Made by a program: the position numbers and the translations under genes. A stretch of 46,168 nt of DNA, from contig JAIQGI010000049.1 of NCBI GenBank assembly GCA_020072565.1, positions 1 through 46,168 of the forward strand, given 5' to 3'. This document shows, piece after piece, positions 31,520 to 40,717 of the stretch (position 1 is its first letter; the number at the start of each line of letters is the position of its first letter). The stretch is from Terriglobia bacterium. Lineage in GTDB: Bacteria; Acidobacteriota; UBA6911. The notes below the pieces were generated by a model. It was not told where the DNA came from. It was given only the letters and a program-made list of their open reading frames with translations, and made no database searches.

Positions 31520-34095
31520 AACAAGAAGCGCAACTCCGCCTGATAGGTTCTTGGTTGCACGAAGTGCGTGCCGCTGAAGGTCGATAAAAAGTTGTACAGG
31601 GCCTCCTTATTGGTCAGGTTCACAACACTGAACCGCAGCGCGGTTCGAACTCTCTCAGTGGATCGGAAGAGATTGTCGGTCCCGACCGCGAGATCGAAGA
31701 GGTGCCTGGAAGCGACGCGAGCCGAGTTCGTGTCGGGATTGAACGTCCCTGGCGCCGGGATGACAAGCCGTGTGGAGCCGAAATTCAGGCTACTGCATGA
31801 CGAAATGGCGTTCCCGAGGGAAGCTGATTGACTGCCGCAGAAAAATCCAATGGCCGCCTGCTGGGCCGCCGTGAGACTAAGCGCATCGGCAAGGCTGGTT
31901 ACGGCGCCCGCCACTTCGCCGGAGTCAAAACGCCAGGTGAATGAAAACCACGCGCCATTTTTCGGACGCTGATAGCGCACGTTCGTGGTCTGCTGGAATG
32001 CCTGGTCGTGATCGATGCGGAATACCTCGGCGTCGATCGGTGAATTGAATATCACCCCGCCGACTTCGGGGCCGAAGAAGCGCGCCCGCGTGTGACCGAT
32101 AGTCGTGTAAGCCTGCAAGCCGTGGACATTGGTGGTCCCAAACCGCAACGATACTCCATCAATCTTCGACTTGCGCCAGGAAATGGGGAAGGTGATGGGG
32201 GTGCTGAACAGCGTGTCGAAGTCGTAGGCGTTGTTTGTGTACTTCCAGAGGTAGTCGCCGTCAAAGATAAAGTAACGGCCAAACGATTGTTGCAGACCGG
32301 CGTTGAACTGATTGCGCCGGCCCGGTTGGAGAGGTTGGTCGCCGAAGGCGCCGAAGACGTTGGTTGCGAGTCCGCCCGCGCCCGTGGCGCTCGAGAGGAT
32401 CAGGTTTTCGTTGTACTGCGTTTCCATCGTTCTTGAATACGAGAGCCGGAGCACCGTAGATGTCGGCTTTACCAGATAAGAGATGCCAAAACGCGGCTGA
32501 ATGCCCGTGGCCTTGCTGATGCCGTCATAGCGATCGATCCTCAGGCCGGGCGAAATCGTAAAGCCTCCAACCGAGATCGCGTCCTGGGCGTAAAATGCGA
32601 ACTGATTGATGTTTGCCTGCCCGGCGAAATCGAAAAGCGTGCCGCCTCGCGTCAAGTCGTAGGGAATAAGTCCGGGCTGGAAATCGCGATTAGGCAGAAA
32701 TCCCGAGCCGGCGCATTGGGTTGGGTCCGTGACGCCGGGCAAAGCCTGAGGATTTCCTGAGCTGTCCACGCAGACCGCATTAAAACCCGGATCCGTAATG
32801 CCCAGGTTAAACTGTTCGCGCAAGCGCGTCTGCATGATCTGGGTGCCGACTTTCAAATTGTGATGGCCTTTGACGTAGGAGATGTCGCCTTTGAACCCGT
32901 AATTGGTTAGGCGTCTCGTCTGCGCGATCGTCGCCGGCGTATCCAGGAACGGATCGCTGCTCGGGTAGTAGCTGATCTGATCCTGGCGGAAAAAGGCGTT
33001 CACATTCAGCAGCATGGCCGGATTGAAGATGTGCTGATAGTTGGGAGAGACGTTGAATGTGATCGTCTTCTGGCGCTGGTCCTGGCCGGGCTGGTCATAC
33101 GAGTCCGGCACCTGAAACCAGTTGCGCGCGCCCATCAGGTCAAGGTGAAAGATGTCCTTGTTGTTGGGCTTAAAATCGAAATGATCGAAAAACGTCTCGT
33201 TGTTTCCGATGTCGTGGATGGGCTGAAACTCTGGTGTATCCAGGAACCTGCCCGAGCGACTGGTATTGGCCACGATGAAGTTGCCGTACTTGGCATTTCC
33301 CCAACCAATCGATGCCTCCTCCGACGGCGTGCCGAACGAGCCATATTGCAGGCCGATGCTTCCGAATGGTTTGTTTCTCCCGAGGCCGGACTGGGTCACG
33401 GCATTGACGACAAGACTGGTCTTGTCGCCGTATTCAGCGGCAGCGGCGCCGGTAATCAGTTCCATTGAAGCGATCGCATTCAGCGGCAGCTGGGTCGAAA
33501 ACAGCTTGCTCTGCTGGTCGCTGATAGGCTGGCCGTCAATTGAAAAACTCGTCTGGGCATGATCCCCCAAGGGATGAAAGAAACCATTGGAATCAGCCAC
33601 AACGCCGGGAGTCGTAAGCGTGATCGCATCGCTCAATCCGGCGCTCGGCGAAAGTGTTGGTAGTTTGAGGAATACCTCCTTGCTCAAATCACTGTGCGCC
33701 GTCGGAACATTTTCCAGGACATCCGCCGCGGCTTGGACGTTGACTGTGATGGTAACCCCGGCCACCTTCAGTGAAACCTTCAAAACGATGGGTACCGAGG
33801 TGCGGACATCGACATCCTGCTGGAAAGGCTCGAATCCTTGAAAACTCACTTCCACACGGTAGGGATTTTGGGGAAGGTTGGAAATCACAAAGGCCCCATG
33901 GTCGTCAGTCGTCGTCGATTGCTGATAGCCGGAGAGCGCATTCCGAACCGTCACGGTCGCTCCAGGGATGACGGCGCCGGTGGGATCCAGGACCGTTCCC
34001 TGGATATTACCTCCTTGACCGTAGACGGTGTTGGCGGCCGATATCCAAAATACAACGGGAACCGCGAAGCTTAATATTTTCATTAGTCGAAGCAT
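31516..34095 (-). CDS. Oar-like TonB-dependent receptor with carboxypeptidase-regulatory domain
   Basis: About 859 residues from the ATG at 34095, which follows GGAGGAG; a longer in-frame start lacks this. Signal peptide to about VYGQ, then a CarboxypepD_reg beta-sandwich (GTVLDPTGAVIPGATVTVRN, RVEVSFQGFEPFQQDV). The plug has SFSIDGQPISDQQSKLFSTQ and SMELITGAAAAEYGDKTSLV, and a long outer-membrane beta barrel ends in the terminal aromatic LRFLF. Receptors of this layout import large substrates or metal chelates using TonB energy and are expanded in Acidobacteriota. It lies 129 bp downstream of a small secreted protein gene and probably shares its transcript. Ligand unknown. Confidence 0.9.
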   Translation of the reverse strand: MLRLMKILSFAVPVVFWISAANTVYGQGGNIQGTVLDPTGAVIPGATVTVRNALSGYQQSTTTDDHGAFVISNLPQNPYRVEVSFQGFEPFQQDVDVRTSVPIVLKVSLKVAGVTITVNVQAAADVLENVPTAHSDLSKEVFLKLPTLSPSAGLSDAITLTTPGVVADSNGFFHPLGDHAQTSFSIDGQPISDQQSKLFSTQLPLNAIASMELITGAAAAEYGDKTSLVVNAVTQSGLGRNKPFGSIGLQYGSFGTPSEEASIGWGNAKYGNFIVANTSRSGRFLDTPEFQPIHDIGNNETFFDHFDFKPNNKDIFHLDLMGARNWFQVPDSYDQPGQDQRQKTITFNVSPNYQHIFNPAMLLNVNAFFRQDQISYYPSSDPFLDTPATIAQTRRLTNYGFKGDISYVKGHHNLKVGTQIMQTRLREQFNLGITDPGFNAVCVDSSGNPQALPGVTDPTQCAGSGFLPNRDFQPGLIPYDLTRGGTLFDFAGQANINQFAFYAQDAISVGGFTISPGLRIDRYDGISKATGIQPRFGISYLVKPTSTVLRLSYSRTMETQYNENLILSSATGAGGLATNVFGAFGDQPLQPGRRNQFNAGLQQSFGRYFIFDGDYLWKYTNNAYDFDTLFSTPITFPISWRKSKIDGVSLRFGTTNVHGLQAYTTIGHTRARFFGPEVGGVIFNSPIDAEVFRIDHDQAFQQTTNVRYQRPKNGAWFSFTWRFDSGEVAGAVTSLADALSLTAAQQAAIGFFCGSQSASLGNAISSCSSLNFGSTRLVIPAPGTFNPDTNSARVASRHLFDLAVGTDNLFRSTERVRTALRFSVVNLTNKEALYNFLSTFSGTHFVQPRTYQAELRFLF

Positions 34096-34223
34096 GTCTC
34101 CTCCACAGAAAGCTGGGCTGCACAAGGGATGTCATGCAACATGCGTGACCCCCAGGGCAGCGATCCAAGGCCATAACTCAATTAGATTGCGGGTATAGAA
34201 CCTTGAACGTCGCCGTGCTGTGA

Positions 34224-34592
34224 TCAGGCGCTGGGAGGGCCGCGATTTTCGTCCCGAGGTGATTCGGTTTGAATCAGGGTAATAGGCTGGATGTTGATAG
34301 GCAGGATGACGTAGAGAGAAGCAACAATACAGTGTGTCGTGGGGATCAGGCTATGACGCAGGAGCCTGAAGCTTAGACAGATGCCGCAGAAAGGATCATC
34401 CTGTACGACTTCGAGGCGAGTAAGGTGAGGGCCGGGGGTTGTGTTGGCGATCCGGTATGGCCCAGGGCCGGCTTGCTCGTCATGAGTGTGCCCCAGGATC
34501 CCGTGGATTTCCGTCGTCAATAATCCCCAGGAAATGAGGAGCAGGAGAATGCCTGAACCCCACCTGGTTTTGCCGCCAAACCCGAGCACCAT
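34224..34592 (-). CDS. Small secreted or membrane protein, DUF2946-like
   Basis: A 122-residue protein with an N-terminal hydrophobic segment (GSGILLLLISWGLLTTEIHG), a His-rich stretch HGILGHTHDEQ, a Cys pair in DDPFCGICLSF and a hydrophobic C-terminal segment (VASLYVILPINI). DUF2946-type proteins share this short layout and are often beside TonB receptors and metal-handling genes. That family match is by pattern, not alignment. Upstream of the TonB receptor on the same strand. Confidence 0.55.
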   Translation of the reverse strand: MVLGFGGKTRWGSGILLLLISWGLLTTEIHGILGHTHDEQAGPGPYRIANTTPGPHLTRLEVVQDDPFCGICLSFRLLRHSLIPTTHCIVASLYVILPINIQPITLIQTESPRDENRGPPSA

Positions 34593-34672
34593 ACTCTTTC
34601 AAAGTTACGCCTGATTGGCTGTTATGCAAGAGCGACCCCGTGGAATCGAATCCGCTGACAGTCGGAACCGCT

Positions 34673-35206
34673 AAAGGCTGGAAAGATCGCGCAGCTCAAC
34701 GTGCCATCGACAAGCGGGCTCCCTTTCATAGACAGCTCAACGGCGTCGATGACGCTATATTAATGTAGACTTATGCCGATGAAATTGCAGCGAAGGCCAC
34801 AGGAACGCGCTTTGCCTTCGTTACCCACAAAACGAAGGACCTCAGCCATCCGAACGCCAGTGACAAACTCCCACACCCGGACATAGGGACTTGCTTTTCT
34901 CGCGTGAAATTACTCTACTTCACCACGTTGGGCGAGGCGCTTCGTCGCCTCAATCCAACCGAATTTTCAAACCTGATGATTGAACGGCAATGGGTTGAGG
35001 GTCCGCGGCGGCACTCAGAAATCCTAGAGGCGTTGGATCCACTGTTCCACCAGGTCTGGTACAACCGGCACATTACCTACGGAATCTACATCGAACAAGA
35101 GCTCATCAACTCCGGCGCGAGCCAAGATGACAACGACATGGCGAAGGAAGGGAACATCGGCCAGGTCATCGGCAATCCGATGCATGGATTTTCGAACTCC
35201 GAGTAG
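34673..35206 (+). pseudogene. PIN-like (DUF4935-type) protein, broken by an in-frame TAG
   Basis: One frame reads KGWKDRAAQRAIDKRAPFHR, GVDDAILM, then TAG (34766-34768), then TYADEIAAKATGTRFAFVTH, KTKDLSHPNASDKLPHPDIG, LLYFTTLGEALRRLNPTEF and a tail to 35206. The APFHR-(K)N-x-DAILIETYAE and FVTHNTKDFS blocks belong to PIN-like proteins that are often in defence or toxin loci. The E of IETYAE is the TAG here. A 100-codon downstream part (from GTG 34904) could be translated alone but lacks the domain core. The 5' end is unclear. Confidence 0.75.
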
Positions 35207-35422
35207 AGCACTATTGGGCTGAAAAACGGCAGGGTCTTCGGAAATAAGACGAGCATATGCGCTGCCTTGGAGCTAAAATGCACCATGGGTGCGGCGACCC
35301 GCAATGGGTCGGCGCAGGACTTCACCGGGTGGTCGGGCCGCCATCCAGATCTCGCGATGCGCGTCTGTGGACGTCGAGTCGCGTGCAAGCCCCGAACAGT
35401 ACGCGGGTATCTGGAGGTGGGA

Positions 35423-35773
35423 ATGACCAGTCTGCAGCGCCAAGAAGAACAAAAATCTCAAACTGAGCTTACAGGGTGCATGCCTTTATTCCTCCGGCTT
35501 ACCTGGATGGCATTGGGCAACGCCGCTTTGTTTCTCTGTGCGGCACTTGTTGCCAAGGGAACAGCGCCGGTGGTGATGGACATCATCTTCTTCGCGGTGA
35601 CCATCGTACTCATTGTGGTTCGTTACATTGACATCACCAGATTCAAGGGCCAAACGTCCGAGGGCAAGCCCGCGACCCTCGCTCATTGGCGGCGATATGC
35701 GCTTTTGACGGCGGTTATTTCGACCGGCATTTGGGTGCTCGCGCGAATCGCCTACTTCCATAAATGGTTATAG
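35423..35773 (+). CDS. Small membrane protein, unknown function
   Basis: 116 residues from ATG 35423, preceded by GGAGGTGGGA. Three hydrophobic segments: LTWMALGNAALFLCAALVAK, VVMDIIFFAVTIVLIVVRYI and YALLTAVISTGIWVLARIAY. No family I can name. It precedes the cation:proton antiporter by 43 bp and is probably co-transcribed with it, perhaps as a small accessory subunit (inference). Confidence 0.7.
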   Translation: MTSLQRQEEQKSQTELTGCMPLFLRLTWMALGNAALFLCAALVAKGTAPVVMDIIFFAVTIVLIVVRYIDITRFKGQTSEGKPATLAHWRRYALLTAVISTGIWVLARIAYFHKWL

Positions 35774-35816
35774 GGACCGGGACCCATCGACAACGATTCC
35801 CTTGGAGGTCCTCTCG

Positions 35817-37121
35817 GTGAAGATTCTGCTGCTTTGCGCAATGGTACTCTTGCCGCAATTCGCCATGGCGAGCGATGCCGGCAGTCATCTCGATCCCGTA
35901 GGCGGCATTGCCCTGGCCCTGGTCATTATCCTCGTTGTGGCCAAACTTGGCGGCGACCTCGCGGTTCGACTTGGACAGCCTGCTGTGCTTGGCGAGCTGA
36001 TCGGCGGAATTTTGGTGGGCACTCTCCCGCTTCTGGGCGTCTCCGATCTTGAATGGCTGAAGACCGATCCGAATCTTGACATGCTGGCCAGGATCGGCGT
36101 GCTGATTCTGCTCTTCGAGGTCGGCCTCGAATCCACCGTAGGTCAGATGTTGAAGGTGGGATACTCATCCCTTTTGGTAGCGACACTGGGTGTGGCCGCG
36201 CCCTTCGCTCTCGGGTGGGGGGTGGGCGCATGGATGCTGCCGGAGCAAGGTCCCTATGTGCATGCATTCCTGGGCGCCACACTCACTGCAACGAGTGTCG
36301 GCATCACGGCGCGAGTACTGAAGGACCTGGGCAGTTCCAAGAGCAACGAAGCGCGCGTGGTGCTCGGCGCCGCGGTCATCGACGACGTGCTTGGTCTCGT
36401 AATCCTTGCGGTTGTCACCGGAATCATCACTGCCGCGAATAGTGGGGAGTCATTAGCGGCAGGAGAGATCGCCTTCATCCTTGCAAAGGCAATAGGTTTC
36501 CTGGTCGGAGCGCTTGTCCTGGGAGTTCTCTTCTCAAAACGGTTTTTTTCTCTTGCGTCCAAACTTCGTGCCCGTGGTGTCTTGCTCGCCACCGGACTCG
36601 TATTCTGCTTTTTGCTCTCCTGGCTTGCAGGTGTCATCGGACTGGCTCCGATCGTCGGCGCATTCGCCGCCGGGCTTATCCTGGAGGACGTCCACTATCG
36701 CGATTTCGTGGAGCGGGGCGAACATGGTCTGGAAGACCTGATCCACCCGATTTCCTCGTTTCTGGTCCCGATCTTCTTCGTCGTGATGGGCATGCGGGCG
36801 AATCTAGGATCCTTTCTTCAGCCTGGAATCATTGGCCTGGCCGTTGCTCTCACCGTCGTTGCCATCCTCGGGAAGCAGGCGTGTTCGTTGGGCGTCCTCG
36901 GCAAGGGTGTCGATCGCCTCACCGTCGGCATTGGGATGATTCCCCGAGGTGAGGTCGGGCTCATCTTTGCAAACATCGGTGCAACACTGACCATTGGCGG
37001 CCATCGAGTCATCAGTGAATCGACGTTCTCTGCGGTGGTCGTCATGGTAATTATGACAACCATGGCGACGCCTCCTGCTCTCAAATGGAGCCTGGGGCGA
37101 TTGAGGCCCGCCCGAGGATAA
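35817..37121 (+). CDS. Cation:proton antiporter (CPA2, KefB/NapA-like)
   Basis: 434 residues from a GTG at 35817 with GGAGG 8 nt upstream; TTG 35802 is possible. A signal-like first helix is followed by about 12 transmembrane segments: GQPAVLGELIGGILVGTLPL, FEVGLESTVGQMLKVGYSSL, ATSVGITARVLKDLG, and the ion-binding Asp pair VIDDVLGLVILAVVTG. A later stretch is IGLAPIVGAFAAGLILED, and GMIPRGEVGLIFANIGA ends the transport core. No C-terminal RCK/TrkA-N domain, unlike KefB/KefC. It exchanges Na+ or K+ for H+ across the inner membrane. Fluoride-riboswitch regulons elsewhere include Na+/H+ antiporters, but no riboswitch precedes this gene. Confidence 0.9.
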   Translation: MKILLLCAMVLLPQFAMASDAGSHLDPVGGIALALVIILVVAKLGGDLAVRLGQPAVLGELIGGILVGTLPLLGVSDLEWLKTDPNLDMLARIGVLILLFEVGLESTVGQMLKVGYSSLLVATLGVAAPFALGWGVGAWMLPEQGPYVHAFLGATLTATSVGITARVLKDLGSSKSNEARVVLGAAVIDDVLGLVILAVVTGIITAANSGESLAAGEIAFILAKAIGFLVGALVLGVLFSKRFFSLASKLRARGVLLATGLVFCFLLSWLAGVIGLAPIVGAFAAGLILEDVHYRDFVERGEHGLEDLIHPISSFLVPIFFVVMGMRANLGSFLQPGIIGLAVALTVVAILGKQACSLGVLGKGVDRLTVGIGMIPRGEVGLIFANIGATLTIGGHRVISESTFSAVVVMVIMTTMATPPALKWSLGRLRPARG

Positions 37122-37193
37122 GGGAATCAGGGATTGACAATGGCAACTCTGTTAAACAGCTGCTCTGATCGCCTGTGGTCGGGGCTACGAATG

Positions 37194-37350
37194 TTATCTC
37201 TTGCCATCCATCGTGGAGTTGATGTTTCGAATTCTACCTTCGATCAGAACGCGGCGGACGTTTTGGATCATCCGGTATAGTGCGCGCCCTGCGATCACTG
37301 CGGGGATTCATAAAATGGTGCCGGGATTACCGCCGGTCAGGCGGTACAAT
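37194..37350 (-). pseudogene. 3' fragment of a second copy of the AAA ATPase gene
   Basis: Reverse-strand reading gives LTGGNPGTIL, a stop, then RVLIEGRIRNINSTMDGKR and TAA. This parallels LTGGNPGAISQT and RMLIEGRIRNIASAMGGEK of the AAA gene at 39950-40690. DNA similarity to 39946-40098 extends over about 150-170 bp, in the same orientation. The fragment and the AAA gene therefore flank the rph-like gene as imperfect direct repeats. Confidence 0.8.
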
Positions 37351-37441
37351 GCGTTCACAGCACAGGTTTAAAATGCGGCCGCACCCGGGCCCCGATGTCG
37401 CAGTCGGCGAATTTGGGCAGGCCCACACCGGTGGAGCACCA

Positions 37442-39925
37442 ATGAAATACATCGTCCGGCTTGACGAAATCACGATGGCCGATTTTGACCTCGTCGGAAG
37501 CAAGGCAGGGAGGCTCGGAGAGCTGGCGCGCGCGGGCTTTCCGGTGCCACCCGGCTTTTGCGTGACCGTGGCCGCATTCCAGTCGTGTTACCGTCCGCAG
37601 CCGAGCAACGGCCGACTGGAAATTGGAGAGATTCCATCCGACATTGCCCGCGAGATTATCAATGCCTACACTTCGCTCGGTCACCCCACCGTAGCCGTAC
37701 GCTCCTCGGCAACCGCGGAGGACACGCGCGAGTTTAGTTTCGCGGGTCAGTACGAGAGCTTCCTGCAGATTGTCGGCACCGACAGACTGCTCCGCGCCAT
37801 TTGCGATTGTTGGGCGTCGCTATGGTCCCCTCGTGCCGTCGCCTACCGGGAGCGCGTGGCGCCGAGCGGGGCGCCGCCGGCGATGGGCGTCATCGTGCAG
37901 GCGATGGTGCCGGCGCGCACCTCCGGCGTCATGTTCACCGCCAACCCCGTCACCAGCGACCGCGAAGAGATCGTCATCACGGCCAATCCGGGCCTGGCGA
38001 CGCTCGTGGTGTCGGGGCGGGTGATGCCGGACACGTACCGGCTCGACAAAGACAAAGTGAAAGTGCGCGTTCGCTTCATCGCCGAGAAGGTCGAAATGGA
38101 AGTCGCGGAGGACGATGCAACTCGCGTCGTCCCGGTGCCCGAGAAGCGGCGTCGCGCCTCGACGTTGACGCCGCGTCAGTCGTCTGAACTCGCCCGCCTG
38201 GGCCTACGAATCGAAGGGCATTTCGGCGCGCCCCAGGACATCGAATTCGCCCACGACGGCCGGCGGTTCTTCATCGTCCAATCGCGGCCGATCACCGGGC
38301 TGGTGTCGTGGGGGGACCAGAAGAAAGGGACCATGCTGATACGCAGCAGCATGCTCGAGTTGATGCCCCGGCCCGTTTCTCCGCTGTTCGAAACCACCTA
38401 CCTGCCGCTCGGCGCTGAGGTCCTGAGGCAAATTACGAGGGAGTTCGGGATAGCCCTCCCACCAGATGCGGGTCAGGTGGTCACCATCAACGGTTACGTC
38501 TTCGCCCGCGCCGACCGGAGCAGATTTCACATACTCTCGGCGGTGCGCCTGCCGTCCCCGCGTGGGTGTCTGCGCTATCTCAGCGACCTGTGGAGGCACG
38601 GCTGGCGCCGCACCGAGCTCGCGCAGTACCAGCGGATTGTCGCGAAGTGGAAAGATCTCGCCGCGCAAAGCCTCGACCCGGCAACGCTGTGGCTGGCAAT
38701 CATCGAAATTTGTCGCGCGAATGCGGACTACTTTCGCGCCGTGATGTGCAACCGCATGAGCGGTCAGATCGAGGCGTTCTTCACCCGGATGTATCCGTTC
38801 GTGGTTCCGGAACGGCACCTCTTGCCGCTTGCGTTATTACTGCGCGGCCATGACAGTGAAGTGACGAGAGCCGAAAAGGAGCTGCACGCGCTCTCCGAAG
38901 CGGCCCGCGAGGATGCCGGGCTCCGAACGGTACTCGTCGAAACGCCGGCCGGCGAGGTCGAGGCCAGATTGGGACAGAGCGTGGCCGGACGCGCGTGGCT
39001 TTCGCGCTTTCACGAGTACCTGGATCGGAACGGTTTCCAGATTTCGAACCTCGACTTCATGGAACCGACGCTCGGCGAGTGTCCCGCCCTGGTGCTCGCA
39101 CGGATCAAACTGTTCCTTGCCGACGAGTCGCCGCTTCCGCGGGTCGAGCAGGCGCGGCGCGACCGGCTCGCCGCCGAAGCCCGCTTGAAGGCCTCGGTCG
39201 GTCCCGTGCGACGCGCGGTGGTGTCGTCGATGCTAGCGCTTCTCGACTACGGCCTGGTGTTCCGCGAGGATGTGCTGTTCTTCTTCGGGCGCGGTTGGCC
39301 AACCGTCCGGCGGTTCATTCTCGAACTCGGCGCCCGGATGGTGCGCGCCGGTTTCCTCGAAGATCCGGCGGACGTGTTCTTCGTCACCGCGACGGAGCTC
39401 CAAGAGGCGTTCGGCGCGCAACCCGACGTCGATACGGAGCAGATGAAGCGGAACGTGCACGAGAGACGCGAACGCTGGAAGCGGAACCAGGTGCTGAAGC
39501 CGCCGGTCCTGCTCCCGGGTCTGTTCAAGGTCTTCGGCCTTCGCCTGAGCCGCTGGATGCCTGAGTACGGCGCGGCGGGCGCCGGCAACGGAATCCGCGG
39601 CATCCCGGTGAGCCCGGGACGTGTGACCGCTCCAGCTTCGGTCATCCACTCGATCAAGGAATTCGATCGGATGAAGGCCGGCAATGTGCTGGTCGCGCCG
39701 ATGACATCCCCAGCCTGGACGCCTCTGCTCGCCATGGCCGTGGCCGTCGTCACCGACATCGGCGGCGTGCTCTCTCACGCGTCGATCGTGGCACGAGAGT
39801 ACGGGATTCCCGCGGTCATCGGAACAGGCGTCGCCAGCCATCGAATCGCGGACGGTCAGGTCGTCACCGTCGACGGCGACGCGGGGCGAGTCTCTATCAA
39901 CGACCTGGGCGACAAGCCGTACTAG
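37442..39925 (+). CDS. Phosphoenolpyruvate-synthase-like phosphotransferase, rifampin phosphotransferase (Rph)-like
   Basis: 827 residues from ATG 37442, preceded by GGTGGAG. The ATP-grasp N-terminal domain has GSKAGRLGELARAGFPVPPG, AVRSSATAEDTREFSFAGQY and SGVMFTANPVTSDREEIVIT, up to about residue 300 (EFAHDGRRFFIVQSRPI). A large central domain (SMLELMPRPVSPLFETTYLP onward) follows. The C-terminal swivelling phosphohistidine domain has GGVLSHASIVAREYGIPAVI with the His at about 779. Domain order ATP-grasp, central, His domain fits rifampin phosphotransferase rather than PEP synthase, whose His domain sits in the middle. Actual substrate unproven. It is convergent with the AAA gene (25 bp apart) and flanked by AAA 3'-end repeats. 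Confidence 0.82.
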   Translation: MKYIVRLDEITMADFDLVGSKAGRLGELARAGFPVPPGFCVTVAAFQSCYRPQPSNGRLEIGEIPSDIAREIINAYTSLGHPTVAVRSSATAEDTREFSFAGQYESFLQIVGTDRLLRAICDCWASLWSPRAVAYRERVAPSGAPPAMGVIVQAMVPARTSGVMFTANPVTSDREEIVITANPGLATLVVSGRVMPDTYRLDKDKVKVRVRFIAEKVEMEVAEDDATRVVPVPEKRRRASTLTPRQSSELARLGLRIEGHFGAPQDIEFAHDGRRFFIVQSRPITGLVSWGDQKKGTMLIRSSMLELMPRPVSPLFETTYLPLGAEVLRQITREFGIALPPDAGQVVTINGYVFARADRSRFHILSAVRLPSPRGCLRYLSDLWRHGWRRTELAQYQRIVAKWKDLAAQSLDPATLWLAIIEICRANADYFRAVMCNRMSGQIEAFFTRMYPFVVPERHLLPLALLLRGHDSEVTRAEKELHALSEAAREDAGLRTVLVETPAGEVEARLGQSVAGRAWLSRFHEYLDRNGFQISNLDFMEPTLGECPALVLARIKLFLADESPLPRVEQARRDRLAAEARLKASVGPVRRAVVSSMLALLDYGLVFREDVLFFFGRGWPTVRRFILELGARMVRAGFLEDPADVFFVTATELQEAFGAQPDVDTEQMKRNVHERRERWKRNQVLKPPVLLPGLFKVFGLRLSRWMPEYGAAGAGNGIRGIPVSPGRVTAPASVIHSIKEFDRMKAGNVLVAPMTSPAWTPLLAMAVAVVTDIGGVLSHASIVAREYGIPAVIGTGVASHRIADGQVVTVDGDAGRVSINDLGDKPY

Positions 39926-39949
39926 GGCTTTCCTGTGCGCCTCTGAATG

Positions 39950-40690
39950 TTACTTCTCGCCACCCATCGCGGAGGCAATGTTTCGAATTCTACCTTCGAT
40001 CAGCATGCGGCGGACGCGAATGGGATCGTCCAGCGGAGTGCGCTCCAGGCGAATCACATCGAGGGTTTGTGATATGGCGCCGGGATTGCCGCCGGTCAGA
40101 CGGAGCAGTTCGTTCCCGATCGAATTCCTGAGCGTTCCGTGGTAGCCCATAAGCTGGAGTTCTTCATCGATCCACGGAAGAGCGCTCTCCTTGGGCAGGT
40201 CGCGTATTTCCATCAAGTCGAACTTCCAATAATAAAGATCGTAACTATCCCGCGATGCGGTAACCCCGAAGGCAAGAGTGCAATGCTCTTCGAGCATTTC
40301 CAAAAGGTGTTGCATCCTAGAGCGGATCCTCCTCGGGTGATCCAGAATGAGGCAGATGGGTCGTTCACAGCTGATCCGGATGAGTGCGTTTCGCAGGTCT
40401 CTGAGAAGGTAGCCTCCGCGCTCCACGGCGGGATCCGCCTTCGCTGACACAGATGCTCTAAGATCCACTGCCAACGCTTCAAGCGCATTCTGGAGCAAAA
40501 CTCTCCGAGTGCTGCAGTCGCCCACATAAGGAGCAAGCCTTGAAGCATCATGGTTGGACGAAAGGCGCCGGGCGGCCTCGCGGAGCAGGATGCTCTTGCC
40601 AACCCCTGCTGCGCCGAAGACGAGGGTGTGCACTCCCTGTTCTAAGTTTGTTACAAGCCTTTTGATTTCCCTCTCTCTGCCGTAAAGCAT
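39950..40690 (-). CDS. AAA+ ATPase next to the dynamin-like gene
   Basis: 246 residues with Walker A FGAAGVGKSILLREAARRLS (about residues 24-43) and Walker B PICLILDHPRR (about 110-120), plus arginine-rich ALIRISCERP. The C-terminal part has LLRLTGGNPGAISQTLDVIR, the helical lid typical of STAND/ORC-like ATPases. No DNA-binding or other domain is seen. Its ATG lies 27 bp after the stop of the dynamin-like gene, and both are downstream of the leftward fluoride riboswitch, so they form one operon. Possible roles include a loading or regulatory partner of the GTPase (inference). Confidence 0.85.
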   Translation of the reverse strand: MLYGREREIKRLVTNLEQGVHTLVFGAAGVGKSILLREAARRLSSNHDASRLAPYVGDCSTRRVLLQNALEALAVDLRASVSAKADPAVERGGYLLRDLRNALIRISCERPICLILDHPRRIRSRMQHLLEMLEEHCTLAFGVTASRDSYDLYYWKFDLMEIRDLPKESALPWIDEELQLMGYHGTLRNSIGNELLRLTGGNPGAISQTLDVIRLERTPLDDPIRVRRMLIEGRIRNIASAMGGEK

Positions 40691-40717
40691 GGTTACTCTA
40701 CCCGATCGCAGGTAAGA

